A stretch of 64,000 nt of DNA from Roseococcus sp. SYP-B2431 (GCF_004336745.1 NZ_SJXD01000022.1:1-64000), one strand, 5' to 3'. Shown: positions 46,284-56,516, counted from the first letter of the stretch. Program-made: numbers and translations. The notes: a model not told the origin generated them from the sequence alone.

Positions 46284-47410
46284 CGGGCGTAGCCGCGGAT
46301 CTGCGTCGGTACGCCGGGCATGCCGGAGATCACCCAGGCCGAGATCAGGCCCGGCAGCAGCGCATGCGCCCAGATCAGCGGCAGCAGCGCCGACTGCCGC
46401 GCCGCCACATTGCCGATGCCCAGGCCGAGCGCCAGCAGGCCGACCATCATGATGCAGCCCACGAAGAGGTTGAAGCCGCCGCCGAAGCGCCGGAACTGGC
46501 CGGTCAGCGCGACGGCCAGCGCCAGGAGCGAGAAGCTGATGGCCGTGAGGGGCCCGCTCAGCCGCTGGTGCGCCTCGGCCAGGAAGCGGCCGCGGTCGCG
46601 CAGCGAGACGCCCTCCTCCGGGTGGAAGAGCTCGGCGAGGTCGCGTTCCTGCGCGTTGCGGAAGCGCTGGCCCTCGGCGCGGCTGGCGCGGGCGAGGTCG
46701 AGGCTGTTCTCCTGGAAGGTGAGCACGGAGAGGCGCAGCGCGCTGGCGCCGTCGGGCTGCGTCACGCGCTCCACCTGCTGGCGCTGCCCGTTGAACAGCG
46801 TCACGCGCGGGCCCTGCGGCGTGGAGGTGATGCGCCCGGTCTCGGCGAGGATCGTAATCGGCGCGCCGCTCTCGCGCGCGTCGTGCACCAGGATGCCGCG
46901 GAGCGTGCCCTGCGAGTCGCGGTCGCGCGCATAGACGGTAAGGTCGTCGCCCACCGAACTGAACACGCCCTCCTGCAGCAGCAGGCCGGCCATCTGGTTG
47001 CGGATCTCGAACTGCCACTCGCGGAAGGCCTCGTGAGAGGCGGGCGTGATCCAGATATTGAGGACGAAGCAGACGCTCATCGCCAGGCCCGAGATGAACA
47101 TCGCCGGCTTGGCGAGCTGCCAGTTCGACAGCCCGGCCGCGCGCATCACCACCAGCTCGCGGTCGGAGGCGAGGCGGACATAGGTGAACAGCGTGACGAC
47201 GAAGGCCGTGATCGGCAGGATCACCCCGAAGAAGCTCGGCAGCAGCAGGCCGGTCAGCTCGAGAAAGACCCAGATGGAAAGGCCGCGGTCCAGCACCAGC
47301 TCGATGAAGCGCAGCGACTGGGTGAGCCAGACCAGCGCGGCCAGCCCCACCGTCACGGCGACCAGCGACAGCCCGAGCTGCCGCGCGACATAGACGTCGA
47401 TCCGCCTCAT
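46280..47410 (-). CDS. lptF: LPS export ABC transporter permease LptF
   Basis: Partner permease of LptG, 376 residues. It begins MRRIDVYVARQLGLSLVAVTVGLAALVWLTQSLRF with the typical first TM helix and has FVVTLFTYVRLASDRELVVMRAAGLS (coupling region to the ABC ATPase) and a C-terminal TM bundle with FRRFGGGFNLFVGC. The genes lptF-lptG-lptD are tightly packed, indicating one transcript for LPS export. Confidence 0.95.
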   Translation of the reverse strand: MRRIDVYVARQLGLSLVAVTVGLAALVWLTQSLRFIELVLDRGLSIWVFLELTGLLLPSFFGVILPITAFVVTLFTYVRLASDRELVVMRAAGLSNWQLAKPAMFISGLAMSVCFVLNIWITPASHEAFREWQFEIRNQMAGLLLQEGVFSSVGDDLTVYARDRDSQGTLRGILVHDARESGAPITILAETGRITSTPQGPRVTLFNGQRQQVERVTQPDGASALRLSVLTFQENSLDLARASRAEGQRFRNAQERDLAELFHPEEGVSLRDRGRFLAEAHQRLSGPLTAISFSLLALAVALTGQFRRFGGGFNLFVGCIMMVGLLALGLGIGNVAARQSALLPLIWAHALLPGLISAWVISGMPGVPTQIRGYAR

Positions 47411-47440
47411 GCGGTCCCCTGCTCGGTCACGCGGGGGCCG

Positions 47441-48898
47441 TCAAGGCAGCACCTTGCCCGGATTCATGATCCCCTTCGGGTCCAGCGCCGCCTTGATCGC
47501 CTGCATGGCCGAGAGCTCCGCGCCGCCGCGCCAGGCCTCCATCATGTCGGTCTTAAGGCGGCCCACGCCGTGCTCGGCGCTGAAGCTGCCGCCGAGGTCG
47601 CGCACGATCTCGTTCACGCAGTCCATGATGTCATGCGCGCGGGCCAGGAACTCGGCCGGATCCATCCCGACCGGCTGCTCCAGGTTCATGTGGATATTGC
47701 CGTCGCCCATATGGCCGAAGGGCACGGGCCGGCTGCCGGGGATCAGCTTCACGAGCTCGGCCGAGGCGCGGCGGATCAGCTCGGGCACCGACGAGACGGG
47801 CACGGAGACGTCGCTCTTCACGCTCGCGCCGGCGCGCTTCTGCGCCTCGGGATGCTCCTCGCGCAGGCGCCAGATGGCGGCGCGCTGGGCCTCGGATTCG
47901 GCGAGTGCCGCGTCCAGCACCTCGCCCGCCTCCATCGCGGCCTCCAGCACCTGCTCCAGCAGGCCGCGCAGCCCGGCGCCCTCGCGGGAGGCGGAGAGGT
48001 CCACCAGCACGAAGTGCTCGAAGCCGGGAGCGACGGGCAGCGTGGCGCCCTCGATATGGTCCATCACCAGCCCCATGCCGATGCCGGACATGTACTCGAA
48101 GGCGCGCACCGCGCCCTCGTCGGCCGCGCGGAAGCGCCGGAACAGGGCGAGGGCCGCGTCCTCGGAGGGCACGGCGCAGAGGGCCGTCGCGGTCTCCCTG
48201 GCGGCCGGGAAGAGCCGCAGCACGGCGGCCGTGATGATGCCCAGCGTGCCCTCCGCCCCCACGAAGAGGTGGCGCAGCGCATAGCCGGTGTTGTCCTTGC
48301 GCAGCCGGCGCAGGCCGTGGATCACGCCGCCGTCCGGCAGCACGACCTCCAGGCCCAGCATCAGCTCGCGCGCATTGCCGTAGCGGACCGTGGTGTTGCC
48401 GCCGGCATTGGTGGAGAGCAGCCCGCCGATCATCGCCGAGCCCTCGGCGCCCAGACTGAGCGGGAAGAGCGTGCCGTGCTCGGCCGCCACCTGCTGGGCC
48501 CTGGCGAGCACCAGCCCAGCCTCCACCGTCATGGTCATGTCGGCCGTGTCGACCTCGCGCACGCGGTTCATGCGGGCGAGGCTGAGGATGACCTGGTCGG
48601 GCCGCGCCTCCGGCGTCGCGCCGCCGACCATGGACGTGTTGCCGCCCTGCGGGATGATGGTGATCCCCTGCTCGGCGCAGAGGCGCACGCAGGCCGAGAC
48701 CTCCTCGGTGCGGGCCGGCCGCAGCATCGCCATGGCCTGGCCGCGGTACAGGCCGCGCCAATCGGCGAGGTAGGGCTCCAGGTCGGACGCCTGGGTCAGC
48801 ATTCCGTTCGGGCCGAGGATGGCACGGAAGGCGTCCAGCAGTCCGTGGGGGCGGAGGTCGTCGGGCATCGAGGCGTTATACCCGGCCCCGGCAATCAC
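47441..48898 (-). CDS. FAD-binding oxidoreductase, GlcD/D-2-hydroxyacid dehydrogenase type
   Basis: A 485-residue flavoenzyme with a PCMH FAD-binding domain (IIPQGGNTSMVGGATPE, LGAEGSAMIGGLLSTNAGG, GAEGTLGIITAAVLRLFP) and a C-terminal FAD-oxidase domain (PFGHMGDGNIHMN, SAEHGVGRLKTD). It probably oxidises a D-2-hydroxyacid such as D-lactate, glycolate or D-2-hydroxyglutarate. GTG 48898 has GGGAGG at good spacing and is preferred over ATG 48868, which lacks a ribosome site. The gene lies 30 bp upstream of lptF on the same strand, but no functional link is evident. Confidence 0.92.
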   Translation of the reverse strand: MIAGAGYNASMPDDLRPHGLLDAFRAILGPNGMLTQASDLEPYLADWRGLYRGQAMAMLRPARTEEVSACVRLCAEQGITIIPQGGNTSMVGGATPEARPDQVILSLARMNRVREVDTADMTMTVEAGLVLARAQQVAAEHGTLFPLSLGAEGSAMIGGLLSTNAGGNTTVRYGNARELMLGLEVVLPDGGVIHGLRRLRKDNTGYALRHLFVGAEGTLGIITAAVLRLFPAARETATALCAVPSEDAALALFRRFRAADEGAVRAFEYMSGIGMGLVMDHIEGATLPVAPGFEHFVLVDLSASREGAGLRGLLEQVLEAAMEAGEVLDAALAESEAQRAAIWRLREEHPEAQKRAGASVKSDVSVPVSSVPELIRRASAELVKLIPGSRPVPFGHMGDGNIHMNLEQPVGMDPAEFLARAHDIMDCVNEIVRDLGGSFSAEHGVGRLKTDMMEAWRGGAELSAMQAIKAALDPKGIMNPGKVLP

Positions 48899-49030
48899 TC
48901 CATCCTCCCGTTGCGCATCTCCGGCAAGATGCGTGTGCCCCGATGGACACCCCCGATGGATTCCGAATTGCCGAAGGCCTAGGCTCTGCTAAAATGACCA
49001 CCATCCATTTTTTGAAACGAGCACCCCCCC

Positions 49031-49336
49031 ATGGCTTCCGGACGTGTCATCGGCATCCTGGTCGTCTTCGTCGTGTTTGCCGCGGGCGGGTTCGCCGTGG
49101 TGAACTGGTGGCAGAAGCCGCGCGGCCCCGCCCAGGGCAACACCTATTACCAGTCTTCCAGCGATGCGCGCGTGATCAACCGCCTCGAAGGCTGCGAAGG
49201 CTTCAACCAGGCCATCGACGAGGCGATCGCGCTGCAGAACCGCATCGGCCATCCGCACAATTCCGAGCGCCTTCGCCCGCTCAGGCGCGACTGCAGAGGC
49301 GAGCAGCAGGAGCATTACCGCGTCATCACGCGATAG
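49031..49336 (+). CDS. Hypothetical membrane-anchored protein
   Basis: A 101-residue protein with one N-terminal TM helix (VIGILVVFVVFAAGGFAVVNWW) followed by a soluble, presumably periplasmic, part containing two Cys (GCEGFN and RRDCRG) that could form a disulfide. No family recognised. Tight codon bias and a position between two minus-strand genes support a real gene. Upstream ATG-poor sequence leaves ATG 49031 as the start. Confidence 0.6.
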   Translation: MASGRVIGILVVFVVFAAGGFAVVNWWQKPRGPAQGNTYYQSSSDARVINRLEGCEGFNQAIDEAIALQNRIGHPHNSERLRPLRRDCRGEQQEHYRVITR

Positions 49337-49367
49337 TTGTCGCCCCTCGCCTCTTGAGTGATGCCCG

Positions 49368-50324
49368 TCAGGCGTGGCGGGGCGCGGCGGCGCGGGCCAG
49401 CCGGTCCCGGATCGCGGCGCCCAGCCCCCGCTCGGGGATCGGCATGGCGGCGATGCCCCGCCGTCCCGAGGCATCCAGCGTCCGCAGCCCGGAGAAGAGA
49501 CGCGAAGCCGCCTCGCGCAGATCGCCCGTTTCCGACAGCTGGAAAACCGTCCCGGCGCCGCGCAGAGGCGGGCCGAAGGCCAGCAGCGCCTCGTCCGGGC
49601 CGACCTCCGTCGCATCCAGCCGCACCGGCAACGCGGGCGCGTAGTGGGAGAGCATCATTCCCGGGCTGCGCAGCGAGCGCCCGGCGGCCGCGCTGAGCGG
49701 AACGGCCCGCCCGACCGGGCCGATCACCGCCTCGATGGCCTCCACCGGCACGCCGCCCGGGCGCAGCAGCACCGCCCCGCCGGCCGCCAGGTCCAGCACC
49801 GTGGATTCGACGCCGACCGGGCAGTCGCCCCCCTCCAGCACGGCGGCGATGCGGCCGGAGAGCTCCTCCATCACATGCGCAGCGCTGGTCGGGCTCACCC
49901 GGCCCGAGCGGTTGGCCGAGGGCGCGGCCACCGGCGTCCCGGCCGCGCGCAGCAGCGCCAGCGCGCCGTCATGCGCCGGCACCCGCACCGCCAGCGTGTC
50001 GAGCCCGGCGCCGGCCAGCAGGTCCACCCGGCAATCGGCCCGGCGCGGCAGCACGAGGGTGAGCGGGCCCGGCCAGAAGGCCGCGGCCAGGGCGCGGGCC
50101 CGGTCGTCGGGGCGGACCTCGGCCCAGGCGGATTCGGCGTCGGGGAAATGGCAGATCAGCGGATTGAAGTGCGGCCGGCCCTTGGCCTCGAAGATGCCGG
50201 CCACGGCCTTGCCGTTCCGCGCATCGGCGCCGAGGCCGTAGACCGTCTCGGTCGCGAAGGCGACCAGCTCGCCGGCGAGGATCAGCGCCGCGGCATCCAG
50301 CGGGTCGTCGAGAAGGACCGTCAT
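49368..50324 (-). CDS. L-threonylcarbamoyladenylate synthase (Sua5/YrdC family)
   Basis: Makes threonylcarbamoyl-AMP for the t6A tRNA modification. The 318-residue protein has the YrdC domain (about 1-200: AFATETVYGLGADARN, KGRPHFNPLICHF, TVAVR-like LDTLAVRVPAHDGAL and PVAAPSANRSGRVSPTSAAHV) and a C-terminal Sua5 domain (SPGMMLSHYAPALPVRL), so it is of the Sua5 type rather than short TsaC. ATG 50324 overlaps the cysQ stop by 4 bp. Confidence 0.95.
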   Translation of the reverse strand: MTVLLDDPLDAAALILAGELVAFATETVYGLGADARNGKAVAGIFEAKGRPHFNPLICHFPDAESAWAEVRPDDRARALAAAFWPGPLTLVLPRRADCRVDLLAGAGLDTLAVRVPAHDGALALLRAAGTPVAAPSANRSGRVSPTSAAHVMEELSGRIAAVLEGGDCPVGVESTVLDLAAGGAVLLRPGGVPVEAIEAVIGPVGRAVPLSAAAGRSLRSPGMMLSHYAPALPVRLDATEVGPDEALLAFGPPLRGAGTVFQLSETGDLREAASRLFSGLRTLDASGRRGIAAMPIPERGLGAAIRDRLARAAAPRHA

Positions 50325-51088
50325 GGAGCGGCCCCCCAGGCCACGAAGCCCGGGTTGCGGTAGCCCGGCTTGCCATAGGCCAGCGGCGCGCCGGCCGCGT
50401 CCACGACCCGGCCGCCCGCCGCCTCCAGCAGGGCCTGCCCCGCCGCCGTGTCCCATTCCATGATGCCTGAATTGAGCCGCGGCATGACATCCGCGCGCCC
50501 CTCGGCCAGCCAGGCGAATTTCAGCGCCGATCCCATCCGCGTCGTGGCGGCGATGCGCAGGCCGCGGCAGAAGCCCTCGGTCGCGGCGTCGTCGCGGTGC
50601 GAGCGGCTGTCGAGGAGGTGCAAGCCCTCGCCCGGCGGCCTCCGCGCGGCAATGGGGCGCCGCGCCCCGCCGCTCTCCAGCCAGGCGCCCTGCCCCACGA
50701 TCCCGGCATAGATGTCGCCCTTCGAGGGGACGCCGATCACCCCCAGCACCGGCCGCCGCGCCACGACGAGCGCGATGCAGGTGACGTATTCGTCGCGCCC
50801 CGCGGCGAATTCCCGTGTGCCGTCGAGCGGATCGACGAGCCAGAAGGTCTCCTCCGGCGCCGGCATGCCGCTCTCCGCGCAGGCCTCCTCGCCGACGACG
50901 AGCCAGTCCGGCAGGGCCTTGAGCAGCCCCTCGGTGATGATCCCCTCGGCCAGCCGGTCGGCCGCGGTGACGGGACTGGCGTCGCCCTTGCGCTCGATGG
51001 CGAAGCCGGCGCGGCGCACGGCCTCGATGGCCCCGCCCGCATCGCGGGCCAGTCCCACGGCGAGCTCGAGCAGGGCGGTGCGATCCAT
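50321..51088 (-). CDS. cysQ: 3'(2'),5'-bisphosphate nucleotidase CysQ
   Basis: Hydrolyses 3'-phosphoadenosine 5'-phosphate, a by-product of sulfate assimilation; inositol monophosphatase fold. The 255-residue protein has [14 protein letters not shown], the metal-binding [13 protein letters not shown] and [16 protein letters not shown]. Translationally coupled to the Sua5-type gene by an ATGA overlap. Confidence 0.93.
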   Translation of the reverse strand: MDRTALLELAVGLARDAGGAIEAVRRAGFAIERKGDASPVTAADRLAEGIITEGLLKALPDWLVVGEEACAESGMPAPEETFWLVDPLDGTREFAAGRDEYVTCIALVVARRPVLGVIGVPSKGDIYAGIVGQGAWLESGGARRPIAARRPPGEGLHLLDSRSHRDDAATEGFCRGLRIAATTRMGSALKFAWLAEGRADVMPRLNSGIMEWDTAAGQALLEAAGGRVVDAAGAPLAYGKPGYRNPGFVAWGAAP

Positions 51089-51175
51089 GCGGCGGGTCTA
51101 TCGCCGCCGCATGGGATGACGCAAGGCGAGGGCGACCCTATTGTCCGTCCCAACTCAGGAAAGCCGGGAAATCCC

Positions 51176-52648
51176 ATGCTCGACATCGCCTTCTCCAAGC
51201 CGGCGCTCCCGAAGGCCGGCGCGCTCGTCCTCCTGATCGCCGAAGGCGCCGCGCCCGAGGGCTTGGCCGCGCAGCTGGACACCGAGATGGAAGGCGGCCT
51301 GACCCGCGCGCTGGAAGCCGCCTCCTTCAAGGGCAGGAAGGGCCAGTCGGTCACGCTCTGGGCCCCGGTCGTCACCGTCACCAAGCTGCTGGTGGTGGGC
51401 ATGGGTCCGCTGGCCGGCCTGGACGCCGAGAAGCTCGGCGGCGGCATCTACCCGCAGGTCTCGGGCGAGACGCAGTGCACCGTCGCCGCCGACGGGCTGA
51501 GCGCGGCCCAGGCCGCCGCCATCGGCATGGGCGCCGCGCTGCGCGCCTATCGCTTCGACCGCTACCGCACGACCGAGAAGGCCGAGGACAAGCCGAAGCT
51601 CGACAAGATCACCGTCCTGGCGGCCGACCCTTCTGGCGCCAAGGCGGCCCATGCGCCGATGAAGGCCGTGGCGCAGGGCGTCTTCCTGACGCGCGACCTG
51701 GTCTCCGAGCCGCCGAACGTGCTCTTCCCGGCCGAGTTCGCCGACCGCTGCAAGGAGCTGACGAAGCTCGGCCTCGAGGTCGAGGTGCTCGGCCCCAAGG
51801 AGATGAGGAAGCTCGGCTTCGGCGCGCTGCTCGGCGTGGCGCAGGGCAGCATCAACGAGGCCCGCATGGTGGTGATGCGCTGGAACGGCCTCAGCGGCGG
51901 CAAGAAGAAGGCGGAGAAGCCCGTCTGCTTCATCGGCAAGGGCGTGACCTTCGACACCGGCGGCATCTCCATCAAGCCGGCCGGCGGCATGGAGGACATG
52001 AAGTGGGACATGGCCGGCGCCGGCACCGTCACGGGCCTCATGGCGGCGCTGGCCGGGCGCAAGGCGAAGTGCGACGTGGTGGGGCTGATCGGCCTCGTCG
52101 AGAACATGCCGGGCGACAACGCCCAGCGCCCCGGCGACGTGGTGACCTCCGCCTCGGGCCAGACCATCGAGGTGATCAACACGGATGCCGAAGGCCGCCT
52201 CGTCCTGGCGGACGTCATCCACTACGCGATCGAGAAATACGATCCGAAGCTGATGGTGGACCTCGCCACGCTGACGGGCGCGATCATCGTCGCCCTGGGG
52301 CATGAGCATGCGGGCCTCTTCTCGAACGACGAGGAGCTGGCCGCGCGCATCCTTGCCGCCGGCCTCGCGACCGGCGAGGCCGCCTGGCGCATGCCGCTGG
52401 GCGAGGCCTATGACAAGCAGATCAAGTCCGACATCGCGGACATGAAGAATGTCGGCGGCGGGCGCGCCGGCGGCTCGATCACGGCGGCGCAGTTCATCCA
52501 GCGCTTCGTGCAGGGCCGGCCCTGGGCGCATCTCGACATCGCCGGCACTGCCTGGAGCAGCAAGGACGCGCCGATCATCCCGAAGGGCGCCACGGCCTAT
52601 GGCGTGCGGATGCTCGATCGCCTCGTGGCGGACCATTACGAGGGTTGA
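51176..52648 (+). CDS. pepA: Leucyl aminopeptidase (M17)
   Basis: Cytosolic metallo-aminopeptidase, 490 residues. The C-terminal catalytic domain has [29 protein letters not shown] (metal and catalytic Lys/Asp), the signature [12 protein letters not shown] and the family Arg region ([17 protein letters not shown]). The N-terminal M17 domain is complete. First of two adjacent M17 genes, followed two genes later by holC; pepA and holC are neighbours in many proteobacteria. Confidence 0.96.
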   Translation: MLDIAFSKPALPKAGALVLLIAEGAAPEGLAAQLDTEMEGGLTRALEAASFKGRKGQSVTLWAPVVTVTKLLVVGMGPLAGLDAEKLGGGIYPQVSGETQCTVAADGLSAAQAAAIGMGAALRAYRFDRYRTTEKAEDKPKLDKITVLAADPSGAKAAHAPMKAVAQGVFLTRDLVSEPPNVLFPAEFADRCKELTKLGLEVEVLGPKEMRKLGFGALLGVAQGSINEARMVVMRWNGLSGGKKKAEKPVCFIGKGVTFDTGGISIKPAGGMEDMKWDMAGAGTVTGLMAALAGRKAKCDVVGLIGLVENMPGDNAQRPGDVVTSASGQTIEVINTDAEGRLVLADVIHYAIEKYDPKLMVDLATLTGAIIVALGHEHAGLFSNDEELAARILAAGLATGEAAWRMPLGEAYDKQIKSDIADMKNVGGGRAGGSITAAQFIQRFVQGRPWAHLDIAGTAWSSKDAPIIPKGATAYGVRMLDRLVADHYEG

Positions 52649-52652
52649 TCCC

Positions 52653-54038
52653 TTGATCAAGCTGCGGCGCGGGCTGTCGAAGGACGCGGTCCTGCTGCGT
52701 CCGATCGCCGAGGGCGCGCCGCATCCCTCCGGTTTCGCGGGCCGACAAGGCCAGGTGCTGGAGCTCTCGCCCGGCGAGCGCTGGATCGGCGCCGACCACG
52801 CCGCCACCGCGACGGAATGGGAGGGCGTCGGCGCCGCCTGCATCGCCGCCGCGGGCCGGGCACCGCGGGTGGCGCTGGATGCGCGCGAATTGCCGGCGCA
52901 TTTCGCCGTCGGCCTGGGCGTCGGCGCCGTGCTGCGGGCCTGGCGCTTCGAGATCCTGAAGGCGCGCCGCGCGCCGGGGCCGCGGCGGCTGGAGCTGCTG
53001 GTGGACGATCCGGCGGCGCTGGCGGACGCCTGGGCGCGGGCGGAGGCCCGGCTCTCCGGCGTGCTTCTGGCCCGCGAGCTGGTGGCCGAGCCGGCCAACC
53101 GCCTCACGCCGAAGGAATTCGCGCGGCGGCTGCGCGGCCTGGAAAGCGACGGCATCGAGGTCGAGGAGTTCGGGCGCCCGGCGCTGAGAAGGCTCGGCGC
53201 GGGCGGGATCCTGGCGGTGGGCGGCGGCAGCGCGGTGCCGCCGCGGATCGTGGTCCTGCGCTGGAAGGGCGGCTTCAGGGCGCCGCCGGTCGCCTTCGTC
53301 GGCAAGGGGCTGTGCTTCGACACCGGCGGCATCTCCATCAAGGGCGCGGCCGGGATGGAGGCGATGCGCGCCGACATGGCCGGCGCCGCCGCCTGCGCCG
53401 GGGCGATGCTGGCGCTGGCGCGGCGGAAATCCCCCTGCCCCGCCGTGGCGATCCTCGCCATCGCGGAGAACATGACCAGCGGCTCCGCCTACCGGCCCGG
53501 CGACGTGCTGCGCATGATGAGCGGCCGCACGGTGGAGGTCGTGGACACGGATGCCGAAGGCCGCCTCGTGCTGGCCGACGCGCTGCACCTCGCCGTCACG
53601 CGCTTCCGGCCCCAGGCCGTGCTGGACCTGGCGACGCTGACCGGCAGCGTGATCACCGCGCTCGGCCATCATCGGGCGGGGCTGTTCCACAATGACGCGG
53701 CGCTGGGCGCCGCCGTCGCGGCGGCCGGGGAAGCGGTGGGCGAGCGGCTTTGGCCGCTGCCGATCGGCGGGAGGCATCGCGAGGAGCTCAACAGCGACAT
53801 CGCGGACCTCCGGCAATGCGTGCCCGACGGGACGCGCTTCGTCTCCGACGCCTCCAACGCGGCGGCCTTCCTGCGGGAGTTCGTGGGCACCCTGCCCTGG
53901 GCGCATCTCGACATCGCGGGCATGGACACGGCGGAGACGGACGATCTTCTCGCCGCGAAAGGCACGCCCACTGGCTTCGGCGTGCGCCTGCTGGACGCGC
54001 TGGTGGAACGGCATTTCGAGGACCCGCACCGGGTATGA
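52653..54038 (+). CDS. Second M17 leucyl aminopeptidase family protein
   Basis: A 461-residue paralogue of the upstream gene. The catalytic domain keeps [29 protein letters not shown] and the signature [14 protein letters not shown], so the metal site looks complete; the N-terminal domain is shorter and diverged. The gene starts at TTG 52653, 4 bp after the pepA stop, with GAGGG upstream. This type of shorter M17 protein often accompanies pepA-holC in alphaproteobacteria. Specificity may differ from PepA. Confidence 0.9.
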   Translation: MIKLRRGLSKDAVLLRPIAEGAPHPSGFAGRQGQVLELSPGERWIGADHAATATEWEGVGAACIAAAGRAPRVALDARELPAHFAVGLGVGAVLRAWRFEILKARRAPGPRRLELLVDDPAALADAWARAEARLSGVLLARELVAEPANRLTPKEFARRLRGLESDGIEVEEFGRPALRRLGAGGILAVGGGSAVPPRIVVLRWKGGFRAPPVAFVGKGLCFDTGGISIKGAAGMEAMRADMAGAAACAGAMLALARRKSPCPAVAILAIAENMTSGSAYRPGDVLRMMSGRTVEVVDTDAEGRLVLADALHLAVTRFRPQAVLDLATLTGSVITALGHHRAGLFHNDAALGAAVAAAGEAVGERLWPLPIGGRHREELNSDIADLRQCVPDGTRFVSDASNAAAFLREFVGTLPWAHLDIAGMDTAETDDLLAAKGTPTGFGVRLLDALVERHFEDPHRV

Positions 54039-54056
54039 TGCTTTAGGGAGAATGCG

Positions 54057-55037
54057 ATGAAAGCCGTCTGGTACGAGCGGAACGGGCCCGCGCGCGACGT
54101 TCTGGTCCATGGCGAGATGCCCACCCCCGAACCCGCGGCCGGGGAGGTGCTGGTGCGCGTGCATGCCTCGGGCGTGAACCCCTCGGACTGGAAGACGCGC
54201 GGCGGCTCGCGCCCGATGGCCGCGGCGCGGGTGATCCCGCACAGCGACGGCGCCGGCGTGATCGAGAAGCTCGGCGCCGGCGTGGATGCAGCGCGGCTGG
54301 GCCAGCGCGTCTGGATCTGGAACGCCCAGTGGAAGCGGCCCTTCGGCACGGCGGCCGAATATGTCGCGCTCCCCGCCGCACAGGCCGGGGCCATGCCGGA
54401 TTCGCTGAGCTTCGAGGCCGGCGCCTGCCTCGGCATTCCGGCGCTCACCGCCCTGCGCGCGGTCACGACCGATGGCGGCGTCGCCGGGCAATCGGTGCTG
54501 GTGGCGGGCGGCGCGGGGGCCGTGGGGCACTATGCCATCCAGTTCGCGAAGCGGCTGGGTGCGGCGCAGGTGCTCGCGACGGTCAGCTCGGAGGCCAAGG
54601 CCGAGCAGGCGCGCGGCGCGGGTGCCGATGCCGCCATCGACTACCGCCGCGAGGACGTGGCGGCGCGGGTGAGGGAACTCACCGGCGGCCGCGGCGTGGA
54701 CCGCGTGGTGGAGGTGGATCTCTCGGGCAATGTCGGCCTGCTGCCGGCGGTCCTCGCGCCGGACGGGATCTGCGTCGCCTATGGCTCGGCCGAGCGCGAA
54801 GTCGGGGTGAATTTCGGGCCGATGATCCTGGGCGGATTCGCGATCCGCTTCTTCATCGTCTACGAGCTCGCCGCCGGCCCGCGCGCCGAATGCGAGGCGC
54901 TGCTGGCGCGCTTCCTCGCGGAGGGTGGCCTGCAGCACAAGGTCGCGGTGACCATGCCGCTGAGCGAATGCGCGGCGGCGCATGACCTGGTGCAGGCGGG
55001 CACCGTCATGGGGAATGTGGTACTGACGGTGCCGTGA
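54057..55037 (+). CDS. NADPH:quinone reductase-like medium-chain oxidoreductase
   Basis: A 326-residue zinc-independent MDR protein: GroES-like domain (about 1-120: VRVHASGVNPSDWKTRGG) and Rossmann domain with VLVAGGAGAVGHYAIQFAKRLGA. No structural-zinc Cys cluster is seen, as in zeta-crystallin-type quinone oxidoreductases. Physiological substrate unknown. Located 18 bp after the M17 paralogue, perhaps cotranscribed. Confidence 0.88.
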   Translation: MKAVWYERNGPARDVLVHGEMPTPEPAAGEVLVRVHASGVNPSDWKTRGGSRPMAAARVIPHSDGAGVIEKLGAGVDAARLGQRVWIWNAQWKRPFGTAAEYVALPAAQAGAMPDSLSFEAGACLGIPALTALRAVTTDGGVAGQSVLVAGGAGAVGHYAIQFAKRLGAAQVLATVSSEAKAEQARGAGADAAIDYRREDVAARVRELTGGRGVDRVVEVDLSGNVGLLPAVLAPDGICVAYGSAEREVGVNFGPMILGGFAIRFFIVYELAAGPRAECEALLARFLAEGGLQHKVAVTMPLSECAAAHDLVQAGTVMGNVVLTVP

Positions 55038-55100
55038 GGATGTCCTTCGCGCGGCCGGCGGCCGCCGCACCAACCCTTCCGGCCGCGCAGAGGCAGCCCA

Positions 55101-55541
55101 ATGGCTGAGATCGGCTTCTACCACCTCACCCGCAGCACGCTGGAGCAGGCGCTGCCCCGCCTGCTCGGCCGCGTGTTGGCCATTCCGGCCCGCGCCCAGG
55201 TGCTCTGCGCCAGCGAGGAGCGGATGAAGTCGCTCGACGACGCGCTCTGGCTCTGCCCGGAGCCCGACTGGCTGCCCCATGGCACGCGCGATCCGGCGGA
55301 GCAGCCGATCTTCCTGACCGTGCAGGACGGGCCGGCGGCGAACGGCGCGGCGCATCTCTTCCTGACCGAGGGCGCGGAGAGCGCGCATCTCGCGGACTAC
55401 GCGCGGGCCTTCGATCTCTTCGACGGCGGCGACGAGAGGGCCGTCGCGGCGGCACGGCAGCGCTGGAAGGCCGCGAAGGAGGCGGGCCACACCCTCGCCT
55501 ATTGGCAGCAGACGGAGAAGGGCTGGGAGAGGAAGGCGTAG
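55101..55541 (+). CDS. holC: DNA polymerase III subunit chi
   Basis: A 146-residue clamp-loader accessory subunit that links the replisome to single-strand binding protein. The pattern IGFYHLTRSTLEQALPRLLGRVLAIPARAQVLCASEERMKSLDDALW and the HGTRDPAEQPIFLT segment are characteristic of HolC. It is in the usual pepA neighbourhood. Confidence 0.94.
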   Translation: MAEIGFYHLTRSTLEQALPRLLGRVLAIPARAQVLCASEERMKSLDDALWLCPEPDWLPHGTRDPAEQPIFLTVQDGPAANGAAHLFLTEGAESAHLADYARAFDLFDGGDERAVAAARQRWKAAKEAGHTLAYWQQTEKGWERKA

Positions 55542-55550
55542 TCCGCCCCC

Positions 55551-56516
55551 TCAGCTCTCCATCATGATCCCGGTGAGTTGCGCCATCTCCTGCCAGCGGC
55601 GCACCTCTGCGAGCTGGAAGACCGCGAAATCCACGGCGCCCATCGGCGCCGCGTTCAGCCCGGCCTGCACCGCGCGGGCCGCGACATCGGCCTGGGACAG
55701 CGCCTCTAGGAAGGCCAGGGACAGACGCGTCACCCGCCCGGGCTCCACGCCCTTCGGCGCGAAGAGGCCGAACCAGGCGTCGACCGCCATGAAGGGCACG
55801 CCCGCCTCGGCCACCGTCGGCACGGCGGGAAAATCCTCCAGCCGCGCGGGCGCGCCGATGGACAGCGCCCGCAGGCGGCCCTCCCGCACCAGCGCCACCA
55901 CGCCCGGCCAGGTGGAGACGTAGAAGTCCACCACGCCCGCCACCGTGTCCGTCGTGGCCGGGCCGCCGCCGCGATAGGGCACGTGCACCGCGTCCATCGC
56001 CGAGCGGCGCACGAGGGTCTCCGCGATCACATGGCTCGCCGAGCCGGCCTGCGAGGAGGCATAGGAAATCCGCCGCCCGCCGCGCCCCCGCTCGATCAGC
56101 CCCGCCATGTCCCGCGCGGGCGAATTCGCCGGCACCACCGTCGCGTGATGCACCGTCGCCAGCCGCGCGATGGGCGCGAAGCTCTCCACCACCTGATAGG
56201 GCAGGTTCCGCGTCATCCACTGGTTGGAGGCGTGGGTCTGGTTGTGGCCGAGGATGATGGTGTTGCCGTCGGGCGCCGCGCGCGCCGCAGCCTCGGTGCC
56301 GATGATGCCGCCGGCGCCGCCGCGATTGTCCACCACGACCGGCTGGCGCAGCAGCGTGCTGGCCCGCTCGCCCACCACGCGGGCAAGGATGTCGGTGCTG
56401 CCGCCCGGCGGGGCGGGCACGATCAGGCGCAGCGGGGACTGGGTCTGCGCGCGGGCGATGGCGGGCGCGGACAGCAGGCCGCCAAGGGACAGACGGCTGA
56501 AAAGGCGACGTTTCAT
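55551..56516 (-). CDS. TctC/Bug family periplasmic solute-binding protein (orphan)
   Basis: A 321-residue receptor: signal peptide (MKRRLFSRLSLGGLLSAPAIARAQ), LRLIVPAPPGGSTDILARVV, VVDNRGGAGGIIGTEAAARA and DAVHVPYRGGGPA, all typical of the Bug family that binds small carboxylates. ATG 56516 has GGAGGAG at ideal spacing. No transporter membrane genes are nearby. It is the second such protein in the window and is only distantly similar to the one at 10405. Confidence 0.92.
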   Translation of the reverse strand: MKRRLFSRLSLGGLLSAPAIARAQTQSPLRLIVPAPPGGSTDILARVVGERASTLLRQPVVVDNRGGAGGIIGTEAAARAAPDGNTIILGHNQTHASNQWMTRNLPYQVVESFAPIARLATVHHATVVPANSPARDMAGLIERGRGGRRISYASSQAGSASHVIAETLVRRSAMDAVHVPYRGGGPATTDTVAGVVDFYVSTWPGVVALVREGRLRALSIGAPARLEDFPAVPTVAEAGVPFMAVDAWFGLFAPKGVEPGRVTRLSLAFLEALSQADVAARAVQAGLNAAPMGAVDFAVFQLAEVRRWQEMAQLTGIMMES

